DNA of 64,000 bases from positions 7,000,001 through 7,064,000 of the forward strand of contig OX940864.1 of assembly GCA_954871525.1 (NCBI GenBank). The letters are read 5' to 3'. Both the position numbers and the translations under genes were made by a program. Source of the DNA: Parietaria judaica (taxonomy: Eukaryota; Streptophyta; Magnoliopsida; Rosales; Urticaceae). The first letter of the stretch is position 1, and the number at the start of each line of letters is the position of its first letter. The notes beneath the pieces were generated by a model. It saw nothing but the letters and a program-made list of their open reading frames with translations, did no database searches and was not told the origin of the DNA. Shown here piece after piece: positions 1 through 10,900 of the stretch.

Positions 1-696
1 CATTGTAAATTGTAAAAGTTGTAGCTTTTCTAGAAAACGACATAAAACATGGACAGTAAAGATAATTGCGGCAAAAATATCGAAAAGATCGTGGGTTGGA
101 TGGGGCCTAAAAGTTATCATAGTTTTTTTAACTTAATAATATATCCCGATTTTTTTTTTCATCTTCTCGGAATTTCTAATCTTTCGTTATTCCCTTTTTA
201 GTGTCACGGTCTTTCCGATCTACGAAGTCTCAAAACTCGTCATTCTTGCCCTATAATTGAAAAATCATGAAATATTTTACGGACGGAACATATATGTGTT
301 AAAACAGAAAGACCACAAAACAGTTATACGAACAATAAATTAAATTAAGAATTTAGAGTGCCTCTGTACAAACTAGTTTTTCTCTACTCAGGGAAATAGA
401 TTTTTTTTCATAAAAACGTAACACAAAGTACCATTCTGCTCAGAAAAAAATAAATAGTCATAATGTGGAAATGCTTATCATCCATGAAAGGCATTGATCA
501 TGGATAATACCAAATCACTAGTAAAAAAAACATAAATATACTACTAGTTTGACCGTTGACCCGAGTCGGTTTAGCTGCAGACGAAGAGATTCTTCCGAAA
601 ATCAAAGCAATGTATCAACAACTAATTGCTGGATCAGACAGTTAGACCTAAAACAAACTTGTAAGGTAAGATAATTTAAAGTGCATTAGCTCCGCA
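1..696. other. Intergenic, downstream of the F-box gene
   Basis: AT-rich sequence with no convincing reading frame. A motif GATAATTGCGGCAAAAAT near 60-77 resembles the terminal inverted repeat of several MITEs elsewhere in the window. I could not find its partner, so it may be a truncated end. The stretch just before 697 would hold the 3' UTR of the minus-strand F-box gene. Confidence 0.5.
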
Positions 697-1875
697 TCAG
701 GCTGACTTAACCAACCAAAAGGGAACGTGAACGGCAAGGGGATCATTGTCATTAAAACGCGGCTGGAGAATCTTGACCCCTTTGTGCTCCATGTTGTAGT
801 CTTGCATGAGATGGCCGATGACTGTGCCCGAATCACGATGATCGCAGGTGAAGTAGATCGTATTCGCTTTACAACCTTCGGGGAGATCCCGACTTGAGAC
901 CGACACTGACTCGTTCATTCCTAAAAACAATGCTCTATCGTTCCCCAAACTCTCCACCTTTTCCCATTTTTCTCCGACGCCCAAACAAGACTTGTACACT
1001 TCGAACACGACGGCCCTAGTACGCCAGTCATTCCAGATAGGCATCAAAACACGCTTCCTCACAAGCAAGAAGTCTCCCATTGACTTGACCAAATACACCA
1101 CCTCAGAGATTTGACACCCCGCATCGGGCTTCACTGTTATGCTAGGCAACGCCTCGGAAGGGGCATAGCTAATCACCTTGGTGGGACGATCAGAGCTAAA
1201 GTCCCAAACTTCAACCGAGCCCGAGGGCGACAACAAAAACAGTCGTCTTTCATGAGCTATCATGTCTCTGTCCTGGTAACCCCTTAGAAGCATCGCCCAT
1301 GACCCAGCCTGATAAAAGACGATACACGAATCTGGAGATCTACAAGCGAGCACGAGGACTAGATTCGCCTCGTCACCTATTTTCTTATCAGAAGTGGCCA
1401 AAATCACTACTTTCGCAACCTGAATCGGTATTGGATTACGGTATTTTTTGGTGATCCCGAAGATGAGCCTACCGACTGGCGGAAAGTAAAATTTGTCTCC
1501 TGTAAAAAAATTGAATATAAAGACCATGCCATCCTCAACATTCGGGCCCATAAGCACAGCCATGCCTTTTGAAGTTCCGAAACAAAGAGAACATCTACAA
1601 TGTTCGCCAAGAGGAACGACGATGTCGGATAAATCGCGGCCCAGCTTGTTCTCGGAAAGTATATGCAGTTGGAAATACATTTGATCAACGGCTGGTTGGA
1701 GGGCATCATATGACAGCAGAAGCGGCTGAGAAAAAAGCCTAGAGGCCTTTGCAGCTCCGAGCCACGAAGTGCAAACAGCCGAGAAGCGAATGGCATCAGA
1801 GTAAGAGAGCTTTCTCACTATAACATTCAACACATCTGCGTGAAGCCCTTCCCACATGCCGGTCATTGAATCCAT
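697..1875 (-). CDS. F-box protein with DUF295 (KIB-type) C-terminal domain
   Basis: Single-exon reading frame of 392 residues. An F-box lies at about residues 7-43 (WEGLHADVLNVIVRKLSYSD, then AVCTSW), where SKP1 binding in an SCF ubiquitin ligase would take place. The rest matches the plant DUF295 domain in layout: a GMAVLMG segment, an IFNFFTG strand, a long beta-rich region, and a typical ending with CKANTIYFTCDHRD. Most DUF295 F-box proteins are 350-420 residues, so this looks full length. The open frame extends 21 codons upstream from a GTG, but that stretch is pyrimidine-rich and ends in GAAG before the coding start, like a 3' splice site of a 5' UTR intron. I therefore start at the ATG at 1875. 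The substrate cannot be inferred. This family expands quickly in plants and many members are weakly expressed, but no stop or frameshift is seen here. Confidence 0.88.
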   Translation of the reverse strand: MDSMTGMWEGLHADVLNVIVRKLSYSDAIRFSAVCTSWLGAAKASRLFSQPLLLSYDALQPAVDQMYFQLHILSENKLGRDLSDIVVPLGEHCRCSLCFGTSKGMAVLMGPNVEDGMVFIFNFFTGDKFYFPPVGRLIFGITKKYRNPIPIQVAKVVILATSDKKIGDEANLVLVLACRSPDSCIVFYQAGSWAMLLRGYQDRDMIAHERRLFLLSPSGSVEVWDFSSDRPTKVISYAPSEALPSITVKPDAGCQISEVVYLVKSMGDFLLVRKRVLMPIWNDWRTRAVVFEVYKSCLGVGEKWEKVESLGNDRALFLGMNESVSVSSRDLPEGCKANTIYFTCDHRDSGTVIGHLMQDYNMEHKGVKILQPRFNDNDPLAVHVPFWLVKSA

Positions 1876-3677
1876 CGAAGCTTCAAAAAAAAAACAAAAT
1901 ACCAAATCAATAATTGGAAGAACTAACAAGAAAAACACAAACTTTCAGACGACAAAATCTACCAAACCAATCTTAAAAGTAAATACATATCAATGCATAT
2001 TACAACTTCAGAACAAACATGAATTCGCAAAGAGATGCTACGTAGTCTCTGCACACAAAGGTTCCATTTTTCCCTTGGAAGACAGAAGGATAGACACTCC
2101 AGAAATTTATTGAATCATATATGCCTCATAAAAAGAAAAAAAAAATCGATATTCAAGATGAAAATAGGGCAAATTATGCCTCAGAAATTTATTGAATCAT
2201 AGTTTCGGAATAAAAATACTTGAAAAGGGGATGAAGAACTAGTCGACTTCTCCTTGTTGTTTGCCAAAACGATCCCTCGTTCTCAATCTCGTTTCAAGTA
2301 TTTATAATAATCCAAATATCCAACGAAATTCTCTCAGAATAAAAAAAAATCAAATCAAAACACCTTCTCACAACTTTAATTTTTCTACATTAAAAATTGT
2401 CCCTTATTCATAAATTTGAAATAGTGTTTTTATAATCCTCCAGTTTTATTTTTGAAAAAAGAAAACCATATGATTTCTAGAAAACCTAAAATATTACCAG
2501 TAAAGTAAAAATAAAAATGCATGATATGATATGAAAATTTAGACACCTTTTAGTTAGCATGATTTGAGAATCTAGCAAAGGAAATTGGAAGTTTAGTTTT
2601 TGAGACGCAGTTTGATTAAACTTTTGTTAATCTCTGAAATTGAAATTATGCGTTTAATATATATATTAATAAAAAAAACATATCTAAATTTAATATAGAA
2701 CCGGATAAAAGAAAATTAGAAGAAATGTTCTAATAAGTAATTGCTCGAACTAAATCTTTTCATAGTTTGTCATCAATGACCTTCCATTTTAGATCCATAA
2801 CACTCGTTGTAAATTTTCAAATGTTGTTGACATGTCAGTTTTAACCTATATTGGGTTTGTTTCGGATTCAAATGTTGTTTATACTTTACATGTTTTTTTC
2901 TCCTTTTTCTTTTCACCACCATGCAAATGACAGGCCCAATACAGTTTTAAGATACTGAAACCGGGACCGGGAACTGGAACTAGGATTTTCTCCATTTTTC
3001 CTTTCAATCCTAGTTCTCAAGGAACATCAGAATTCCTCCCGGACCCGGTCTCAGCTGTGTAAAAATCACTTCTTTTTTTAAAAAAAAAAACAGTAAAAAA
3101 CTGGTGTTTTACCGGTATATTATCTAGGCTAGAACCCATAAATGCTGGTTTACATCGGAAATCACACTAAAAATAGGAATTGTACAGCGGAACACATCGT
3201 GGAGCCATGACCCGGAACCATTATTTTACCAATTTGTCCTCCCGGTCCCGGTTCTCCAGGAACATAAGAAACTCCTTCCGGTCCCAGATCAATTTTTGAG
3301 TAGTTCTTTTTTTTTTTTCATAAATAAGTATAACCCATTATTTTTTTACCAATTTAAATCCAAGACCAGAACCGATAAATGATGGTTTAAATGTTCCCAG
3401 GATATTCCGGTTTCAAACCGGTATTTATGATATCCGCTCCTATTTTCTTGTATACATACCTTAACAGTTAATAGAAAGAAAGAAAGAAAGAAAAAAAAGC
3501 AATCATAAACTAATTCTTATCTACTCTGAAAAAAAATATAATGTTCATAAAAATGATCAACAAGCATTCCAAAATAGTCCATAGATTAGTTCTACTCAGA
3601 AAAAGCCACATAAAACTAGTCATTTTCTCGAACATTTATACCTATCAATATAGATATAAGCAACATTAGTAGTGTTT
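1876..3677. other. Intergenic: promoter side of the F-box gene, 3' side of the zinc-finger gene
   Basis: AT-rich with poly-A and poly-T runs, a short AGAA microsatellite near 3474-3495, and a CCGG-rich repeat block listed separately. No coding sequence is supported. Confidence 0.5.
2945..3440. repeat. CCGG-rich degenerate direct repeat, possible hAT-type relic
   Basis: Two diverged copies of a module lie about 240 bp apart: AGGAACATCAGAATTCCTCC near 3021 and AGGAACATAAGAAACTCCTT near 3259. They are followed by ATAAATGCTGGTTTA and ATAAATGATGGTTTA respectively. The block is rich in ACCGG and CCGGG, like the subterminal parts of plant non-autonomous hAT elements, and its right side reads CCGCTCCTA. 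I could not find matching terminal repeats or a target duplication, so the class is uncertain. Confidence 0.35.
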
Positions 3678-5447
3678 CTAATGAGTAGACTCTTCATTCT
3701 TAGGCTCTTCCGGTTGAACTGCTTCCGGGAACTCGACTTTGCTTTGCTCCTGAGCTCCAGAATTCTCGCCAGGAACAACCGAAGAATCATCGAGTGGCAC
3801 ATCTACATCTGTTTTAATTACAGCCTGGTTTGAAATTTCCGGAACTTCGTTTGCTGGTCCATTGCTTGTAGCCTGGGCCGGCACTGCAGGGGAACACATC
3901 GCGATGAGGGTTTCAATCTGAACTCTCATCTCCGCCGGGATGGCGTTTTGGTCCATTTGCTGTAGTTGTGTCAGGCCGTTCAGAGCTTCCACGCTTAAGC
4001 CCGGCGCTTGTGCTTGTGAATGAACACACTTCATCAAAAGCTGAGCTAGAACAATCTGAAAATCGTTGAAGTTTTCTGCGGCGATCGGCAGTGCTGGAAA
4101 TGACTGTTGCGCCCCAGCTTCTCGAGGGAAGCCTCGTTTTGACAGAGCGCGGTTTAGGTTCATCTGGTGCCTCTTCCCACTCATATGAATGTTGAGAACG
4201 GTCTGCGTATCGCACTTGACATTGCAGACCTCACATAGTAGAGGAGGAACCGGTACTTTTGCGCCTTCATTGCCTCTCATGAACTTGCTTCCTGCTCCGC
4301 CTCCTTTCATCTTCCGCTTATCACCCAGCCCGCTCGCCGGAAACTGACTTGTCTGTTTCGTCTCTGGAACTTCGGAGTTGTTCAGCGCCACGTCAGCAGA
4401 GACTTGCGCTGTACCATTGCTGATGTCATTAGTCAAAACCTCAGATTCAGACGAGGGGTTTTGATTCCCTATCTCGGGCTGAACAACAGCCATACCCGGT
4501 TCGATCTCCGCGGTGGGCATTTGTGGATTTTCTCGTTGGTTATCCCCTTTGTCGGGTTTCTGCAACCCCTCAGAAACCTGCAGGTTCTTTAGGTGTCTCT
4601 TTCCGCTGTAATGGTTTTCGAGTAGTTTCTGGGAGTTGCAGTAAACCCTACAAAGTTCACAGAATGCCTGGCGGGAAGGCTGCTGAGGTGGCACGGCGGG
4701 CGCTCGTGGTGATCCCGAGTGCCCGCCGCCGCCACCCCGGGAGCGTCCCCTGCCGCGGGAAGAGGAGGAGGCGGAGCCACCCGACGAGGGAGTAAAATTA
4801 CCGTAATGGCCCCGACCCCCTTTGAAGGGCCTACCGCCCCTTCTACCTCCTCCTCGATACGGAGTTTGCCCAATCTGCAGAACACCATTTCAAGGAAGAA
4901 AAAGCATCGAAAAATTCCAATGTAAATACACAGCACAAGTATCGAAAACCTAATGAAGCTCACAACAATGGCAGTATATACACAAATTCACAATCAATTA
5001 GACTAGATTACAGAGTAATTATCCACAATCAATCCGAAACGAAACCCTATCAACCAAAGAAGAAGCACTAACCGGGAAATTCTCAGTGAACGGCGCCATC
5101 TGAGGAAGCGCCGCGACCGGCTCCAGCCTCGGGGGATCGGAACCCGGCATCGGGAAGTACGGGGTCAATTCCGGCCCCGGCGGCGTGACGCCCGGAGGGT
5201 GGAGAGCAGGGGGGTGGTATTGGGCGTAGGGATCGGCGGGCTGGTAATAGTCGCCATTGTAGTAGGGATTGGGATTGGGATTGGGATCGGGGTGAGCGTA
5301 GGAATAGTTGTAGTAGGATTGGGGATCAGTGGGCTGGTATTGGGAGGAGGCTGGGGCTTGGTGGTGCTCGTCCTGGTATTGGTACTGGTACTGGTATTGG
5401 TATTGGTGCGCGTCTTGGTGCTCTTGCGGGAACGAAGAGTGGCTCAT
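3678..5447 (-). CDS. U1-type (matrin-like) C2H2 zinc-finger protein, two exons
   Basis: Exon 1 is 5447..5073 and exon 2 is 4874..3678. The intron (5072..4875) has donor CCG|GTTAGT and acceptor CTGCAG|ATT and is in phase 0, giving 523 residues. Exon 1 encodes a low-complexity N-terminus: QYQYQYQYQYQ, PNPNPNP and many Pro/Tyr. Exon 2 opens with an RG/RGG-rich stretch (GGGRRGGRPFKGGRG), then two zinc fingers with the long CX2C-X12-HX5H spacing of U1/matrin type: FCELCRVYC...HYSGKRH (about 196-220) and LCEVCNVKC...HMSGKRH (about 336-362). The C-terminus is acidic and Glu/Pro-rich. Such fingers usually bind double-stranded or structured RNA, and the RGG segment fits an RNA-binding role; this is inference from family. 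The chosen ATG is the first in-frame ATG after the TATA box; the longer open frame upstream starts only at GTG. Confidence 0.85.
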
Positions 5448-5600
5448 CTTCTTCCGAGGATGGTGCTTCGCATCAATGGCGTCTCTGCTTTCCAAGAAGA
5501 AGAACAAGAACAAGATACGCTTTATGTATTTGTTGGCGATGCGTTTTCGGTTCACAATCTTTTCTTTTCTTTTCTTTTTTTCCCGAGACCCAGAAAATAC

Positions 5601-5610
5601 CCTATTTATA
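5601..5610 (-). promoter_or_regulatory. TATA box of the U1-type zinc-finger gene
   Basis: The minus strand reads TATAAATAGG, about 155 bp upstream of the chosen ATG at 5447. A start about 30 bp downstream would give a 5' UTR near 125 nt with a poly-A/G leader. Confidence 0.6.
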
Positions 5611-5800
5611 AGTTCACAAAATAAATTCTTTAAAAAAATAAATAAATGATTATAAATGTAGCTTTTAAATTAATAAAGTTTATAAGTTGATTCTAAATTC
5701 GCTTTGTTTTATAACAACCGAATACCAGAGCCGAATGATGTACAAATACTCAATTTTTATTCAATAAATTCAATTTTAACCGTATAAATTTAATACTTAG

Positions 5801-7383
5801 TGTTGATGCCGTTTTTTGGATCAAACACTATTGAGGCCCAATTGCTGGTGTTGGACCTGGCCCAATGTCGTTTTGTTGACTTTTGGTGGGCTTATGTTGA
5901 CTGGTGTTGGGCTTTGTTGGCCCTATTGCGGGGATGACAAATTTTGTTGCCTGAGATTTCCCAGTCAGGCTGACGTGAGCACAGAGGTACAAATCGTTGT
6001 CTTGAAAATGGCCGATTCCGTCTCCTCTGTGATGTGGACTATGAGGGGAGTTCCTAGTGCCCAAGGTCAGAACATATCGTTCGCCGTTCGAGGTCCAGCA
6101 ATCCGGGGTTACGCACCTCCTGATTCCACGGGGCCTGGATTGGACAAGGCCCGGGTCACAGGTTCGGGTTCCTCGCAGATCGGGTTCCCACGAAAAGGAG
6201 AGTGTGTTTGACCAGGCAACGAACCCTGGGAGATTTGCCCCTCAGCCTATAAATTCTAGTCCGAGTCCGCTGAACTGTTCGCAGAGTCGCTGTATCTGTG
6301 AAAGATATGGACTAGGAGACAGAACGGGTCCCGCACAGAGCTAGAATTTGGATAGGCGGGGTCGTCAATCGTCCTAGAATATCCTCCAGGGATTCTCCTC
6401 TGAGTGATTCCTTGGTGGTAGGGATCTTAGAGAAATTCCCTCAGGTTTTCCCCTGCAACCTGAATTGTGGGTTCAGACCCGTGTCCCTGGGCTATCTGCA
6501 CTGCCACGTAATGGACAATGAGATAGACCGAGCACAACGAGGAACAGAACCTATCAGGAGGGTCATAAACCGTGTAGAAATTTCCCCAGGGCTTCCGCTA
6601 TCTTCCTATTTTTTGACCTGAGAAAAGAATACCCGAGGTCAAGGGAAACAGGGGGGGTTACCCCCTAATTCACCTCCGACGCCCAATATTAGTATAATAT
6701 TTTAGGGGGAGGTGATTATAGAGAGGGTAGAGAGAAGCTCGAGAGGTTTCGAGTCGGTTTTGAGTTGTGTTTTGAAGTGAGAATGAGGCCGCTATTTATA
6801 GGAAGGGCCGAGGACTAAAACGCGATTATTTATTACTCCGGGAGGCCCCCAGAGAAAATAAATATTTTTTTTTGGGTCCTCACATCGATATCTATCCGTT
6901 GGTACCAAAATCAGCCCATTTGGACCTGCCACGCGCCCACACGCGCGGGTTTTGTGGGCTGTGTGCAAGGAAGTGCAATGCACCTCCCTCTCCCTTGCTG
7001 ACACGTGTCCAGGGGTAATTTGAGGCTGAATTTGGCTTGCTGAGGTGGCAGGGGGCGAGTAGGGGCGAGTGGCAAGGGCAAGGTGGTCTTTTGCCTGCCA
7101 CGTGGCAGCGTTTGGTGGGCTGCTGCGCATGCGGGCCCCACCAAAGTGTTTCCGAAGTGTTTTTTCGCCCCGAGCTCGTCCCGTGTCCGTTTTTAACAAA
7201 TTTTATGTCGTTTTTGGGTGTTTTCATATTTTTAGGAACATCAGGACACTTTGTTTTGCGAAAATGGGCCTCCGGAGCATGTTTTTGGGTTTTGAATTGA
7301 TATGATTAATAAAAGAAAATTAATTTGATAATTTTTTTTTAATTAATTATTTGTAAAATCAATCCCGAGAATTACCCGTAGCA
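5801..7383 (-). mobile_element. Solo LTR (1,583 bp) of an LTR retrotransposon
   Basis: The sequence starts with TGTTGATGCC and ends with CCGTAGCA, the TG...CA rule. It is flanked by a perfect 5-bp target duplication CTTAG (5796-5800 and 7384-7388). It is far richer in G+C than both flanks, and no coding domain or second LTR is present, so it is a solo LTR left by LTR-LTR recombination. On the minus strand CCTATAAATAGC (about 6791-6801) makes a good TATA box, followed by a CT- and CAA-rich leader-like stretch, so I assign it to minus. A weaker TATA-like CCTATAAATT at about 6246 on plus leaves orientation open. The size suits a Ty3/Gypsy family, but superfamily cannot be proved without an internal region. 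Long open frames inside it are GC-rich chance frames. Confidence 0.88.
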
Positions 7384-7388
7384 CTTAG

Positions 7389-7919
7389 TATTCGATACAT
7401 ACGATATTGAAATTATCCGATTTTCACTCAGTTTACATATGAAGGGATCACATGACACTCTTTCATATATTTTGAACTGGTTGTAGAGTAGACTATAGAT
7501 AACATTGATAAATATGCATCAAATATGTTTTACTTTATTATTTTTTTCTGTCTTTGTTGAGTTTAAGATTTGTTTGGGCCACATTATTTTCTTCAAACAT
7601 CAAATTTTATAATGTTTTAATATCAATAATAATAAATAGAAAAACCTTGGCGACGACGCCCCATAGACTTTTAATCCCGGATTTGAGCATTTGTAAAGCA
7701 ATTCTTATGCCTTTATGAAATTATTATTGTAGGCCTTAAATTTAATGAATTACATAAAAACTACTGATTATATATCCTCACTAAAGCCGGAAAGTAACTT
7801 TACAATTTGTCGAATCACTGTGCACTCATGTCTTAAACGCTACTCTTTGTCATCCAAGCCTTGTGGTGCCTGGATTATATCGCCTCCGAAGAAATGGAAG
7901 GGCATTTCTGCAAAGTATT
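7389..7919. other. Spacer between the solo LTR and SEC16, including the likely SEC16 3' UTR
   Basis: AT-rich, with no coding evidence. The part next to 7920 should contain the SEC16 3' UTR and polyadenylation signals. Confidence 0.45.
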
Positions 7920-10900
7920 TCAAAGTTGGACCTCATGGAGTTCGTCGCCGAAGCTACCAGTGTTCCTCGGCAGACTCGCCGGTGGATTGTTGGGCATATA
8001 CACAGGTGGAGTTGCGGTGACAGGGCTCTGGGCATTGTCGAGGCTTCCACTCCAAGAGGCTCTTCGACGGGCCTGAGGAGGAACCGAGCTGTTTCCCTTG
8101 GCCACAATGGTGTCCATGCTCGGAAACCGTTGCATAGCCATTGGCGGAATTAGTGTCGGTGATTCTGTCGTTTGTGGAAATGGCAAGGAGTCATTTCCGT
8201 TTCCGGTAGTTGTGGGTTCTTGTGAGGTTTCCTCTGGTGGTTGAAGGGTCGCCTCCGGCGAAGACACTGCAGCTGGGACAAAGAACTTAGGAGTGAACCC
8301 ACCAGCAGGTTTGGCTGCCGGCGTTGAAGGTGACCGGAATAAGTTTGCCGAGGCGCCGCCGGATTTGTTGAATGTATCAACGTACCTGTGGTGTTTTGAT
8401 AAGTATTATCGTCAATTTTGCAGTTTAGGTTTCTCGGATTTTTGTGTTTTTCGGTAAAATTTCAATCGTTTTTTTTTTTTAATATAATTTTACAATGCCG
8501 CTCGGTATAACAATAAAATCAGAGCATCGGTAAAACTATCAGTATCAGTAGTTTAAACCTTAGTAAGCTGATGATAACACAATATTAGAACATTTTTAGA
8601 AGAAAATAGTGATTCTATTTTTCCTAACAAATTGATAAAATATTTTTCCAATCAAAGTAAGTTTATTTTTTTAATGTTCAAAAAATGATCAACGAGGCAT
8701 CGATTTTGTATCCGTGCTCAACCCAACATTGACATTGTCTCAGCTCTCAATGCGACATCGACTCGTGTTAGTGTATAATGCAGTGAACTTGCAAAAAATA
8801 TTCTTCAAGATTTTTATTTTGCTTTCAAATTACAAGAAGATTTTTTTTCATTTTCATTCTCTCATATTTTCTAGAATTTGTTCTCTCTATCTTTTTCTGC
8901 TATAATTTTAAGCTCCAAACACAACCTTAACACGGACAAAATAAAGCTGCTCAAAAAGGTCAGTTGAAGAAGAGAGTTTTAAATTATGTACCTTGATCTG
9001 GCGCCACTGCGGCTTCGTGCGGAGAATTGATTCGAACCCGGGGGAATCGGCGGAGTGCTTGAATTAGGGCTTGGGGTTTTCATATCCGGTGAAGCAACAC
9101 TCTCAAATCTTTCAGTTTGTGGGGAGCCATTAATACTCGGGAAAGCTGTCATTGTTGGCGGAGGCTCTAATGCTTCTTGTTTGGGTGGAGGCTCGGCACC
9201 TTGTTCTACCCACCGCTTGAGCTTCTCGTCGTAGTAGAAACTGTTTGGTTCGCCCAATTTCGCCTTCAAAAGAAGATCGAGTAATGAGAAAAAAAAATCC
9301 TGCTAAAAAAGTAAAATGACGGTGTATAGATTGAAGTTCCATTAGTACTTGTTTATCTGGCCGGGATCTTATGACCAATCCGACTGTCTTCTGGAATAAC
9401 TGCGAGCCGAGCCTGCCAAAGCGAGAACCGGAAGACGCTGAGGTTTTCTCTCGAGTATTGGAGGAATTGTCCTTCTTTGATTGTTCAGCCTGAAACAGCA
9501 AAAGTCACCAAGTAAATAAATACCAATCTCCAAGACAAACAAGAACACTTTACTTATAAACATAACACCGGTCTCTAATTCGAAATTACACTGGGAAAAC
9601 TCTCCCAGTGATGTTCAATAAGAAATTTCACCAATCAAACACATAGCAGGTGAGCGCCTCATATAGGCTCAGACACCCAAGACCTAAAATACCCCCAGCA
9701 AAAGAAAATACTATAAATGACATAATAATGCGGGTCTAACAGTTCTCCCTTCGTGCAAGACGGTTTTTATTAGTGAATTCTACTCAAAGCTTATAGCATC
9801 TAGGCCAATGTGAGTTTATATCAACAGCTCTTTCGTTCCCCTCTCCGTTTACGTATAATATCATCTCAGTAACACATATTAAACGCTTTTTTACCAAACA
9901 AACCGAGAGACGAGGAAAAATATACCTTCCGTGGACTTCTACTGAAATCAGGTTCGGAATTGCTTTTATAAGGCATTTGCAAGTCATCTCTCCCACTAGC
10001 ACTAATTGGATCCATTGATACCGACGGTATTAACAAAGGCGATGGTTGTGCAGATTGACCAGGGACTCCTAATTGCGGAGCAGCTTCGAAATGTTGAGCA
10101 CTGGTTTGCACGGTCGAAGTTACAGGTGGCGGTAGACCACCAACAACACGATGAGCAGTACTGTCGAAGAAGGTCAGTAATTTTCCCACCAGTTTGGTTG
10201 ACGCTAAATTTGTGCCATAACCACCCTGCACATATATGTTTAAACTTAGGGATGTAAAAAAAACCAACAAAGAATTTTGAAAAACCAGTTATCTGTTCTT
10301 AACTGAAACTGGATTTTAAGGTTATCAATATAATATTCATTATATGAAATTAATATTTTTTTCTGGGAGAAATACATATTTTTCAAGACAGGACAGGATG
10401 ATGTTATTTTACTAAAAGTTATGAACATTTTATACCCAGCTTAACCGGTTTTGACTCGAAACTGGTTTTAACCGAAGAAAAAAAAAAACAGACCTGTTAG
10501 CCTGATAACCTAGCTTATCTGGTTAACTGTATCAAAAGTCGATTTCGTCTAGGTTTGTAAAAGTGATCAAAACTGAAATGGACAGCCACAGTATCACCCC
10601 TGATATTATTATCTTACTATGCTTTATATAGTGAATAATATATCAGAAAATGTTGGTAAGACTTACTTGTTGATGGGTTTTGATTCGTTCTTCTAGAGAC
10701 AACACTAATTGTCTCCATGCTTCCATTTCAGGTGCTCGCCCAGTCTTTAAAGACTTCAACATCGCTTGACAATACCTGATTAAACGACAAGTGGAATCAG
10801 AAAACGACCATAAATACTTGCAACGTAAAGAACAGCTCAAGTTTTTACTCACTTTAACGAATCTGAAATCCTCCCAACTTCGGCCAGCATGTGCGCGTAA

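Noticed and set aside
5268..5300. GGGATT repeats that look like telomeric sequence
   Set aside because: The plant telomere unit is TTTAGGG. These hexamers lie in frame inside the zinc-finger exon and encode Pro-Asn repeats.
5199..5624. 141-residue plus-strand frame rich in Val, Gly and Leu
   Set aside because: Antisense shadow of the repetitive exon 1 of the U1-type zinc-finger gene.
6792..7305. Several frames of 77-135 residues near 7 kb
   Set aside because: All lie inside the GC-rich solo LTR, where stops are rare by composition; no retroviral-type domain is present.
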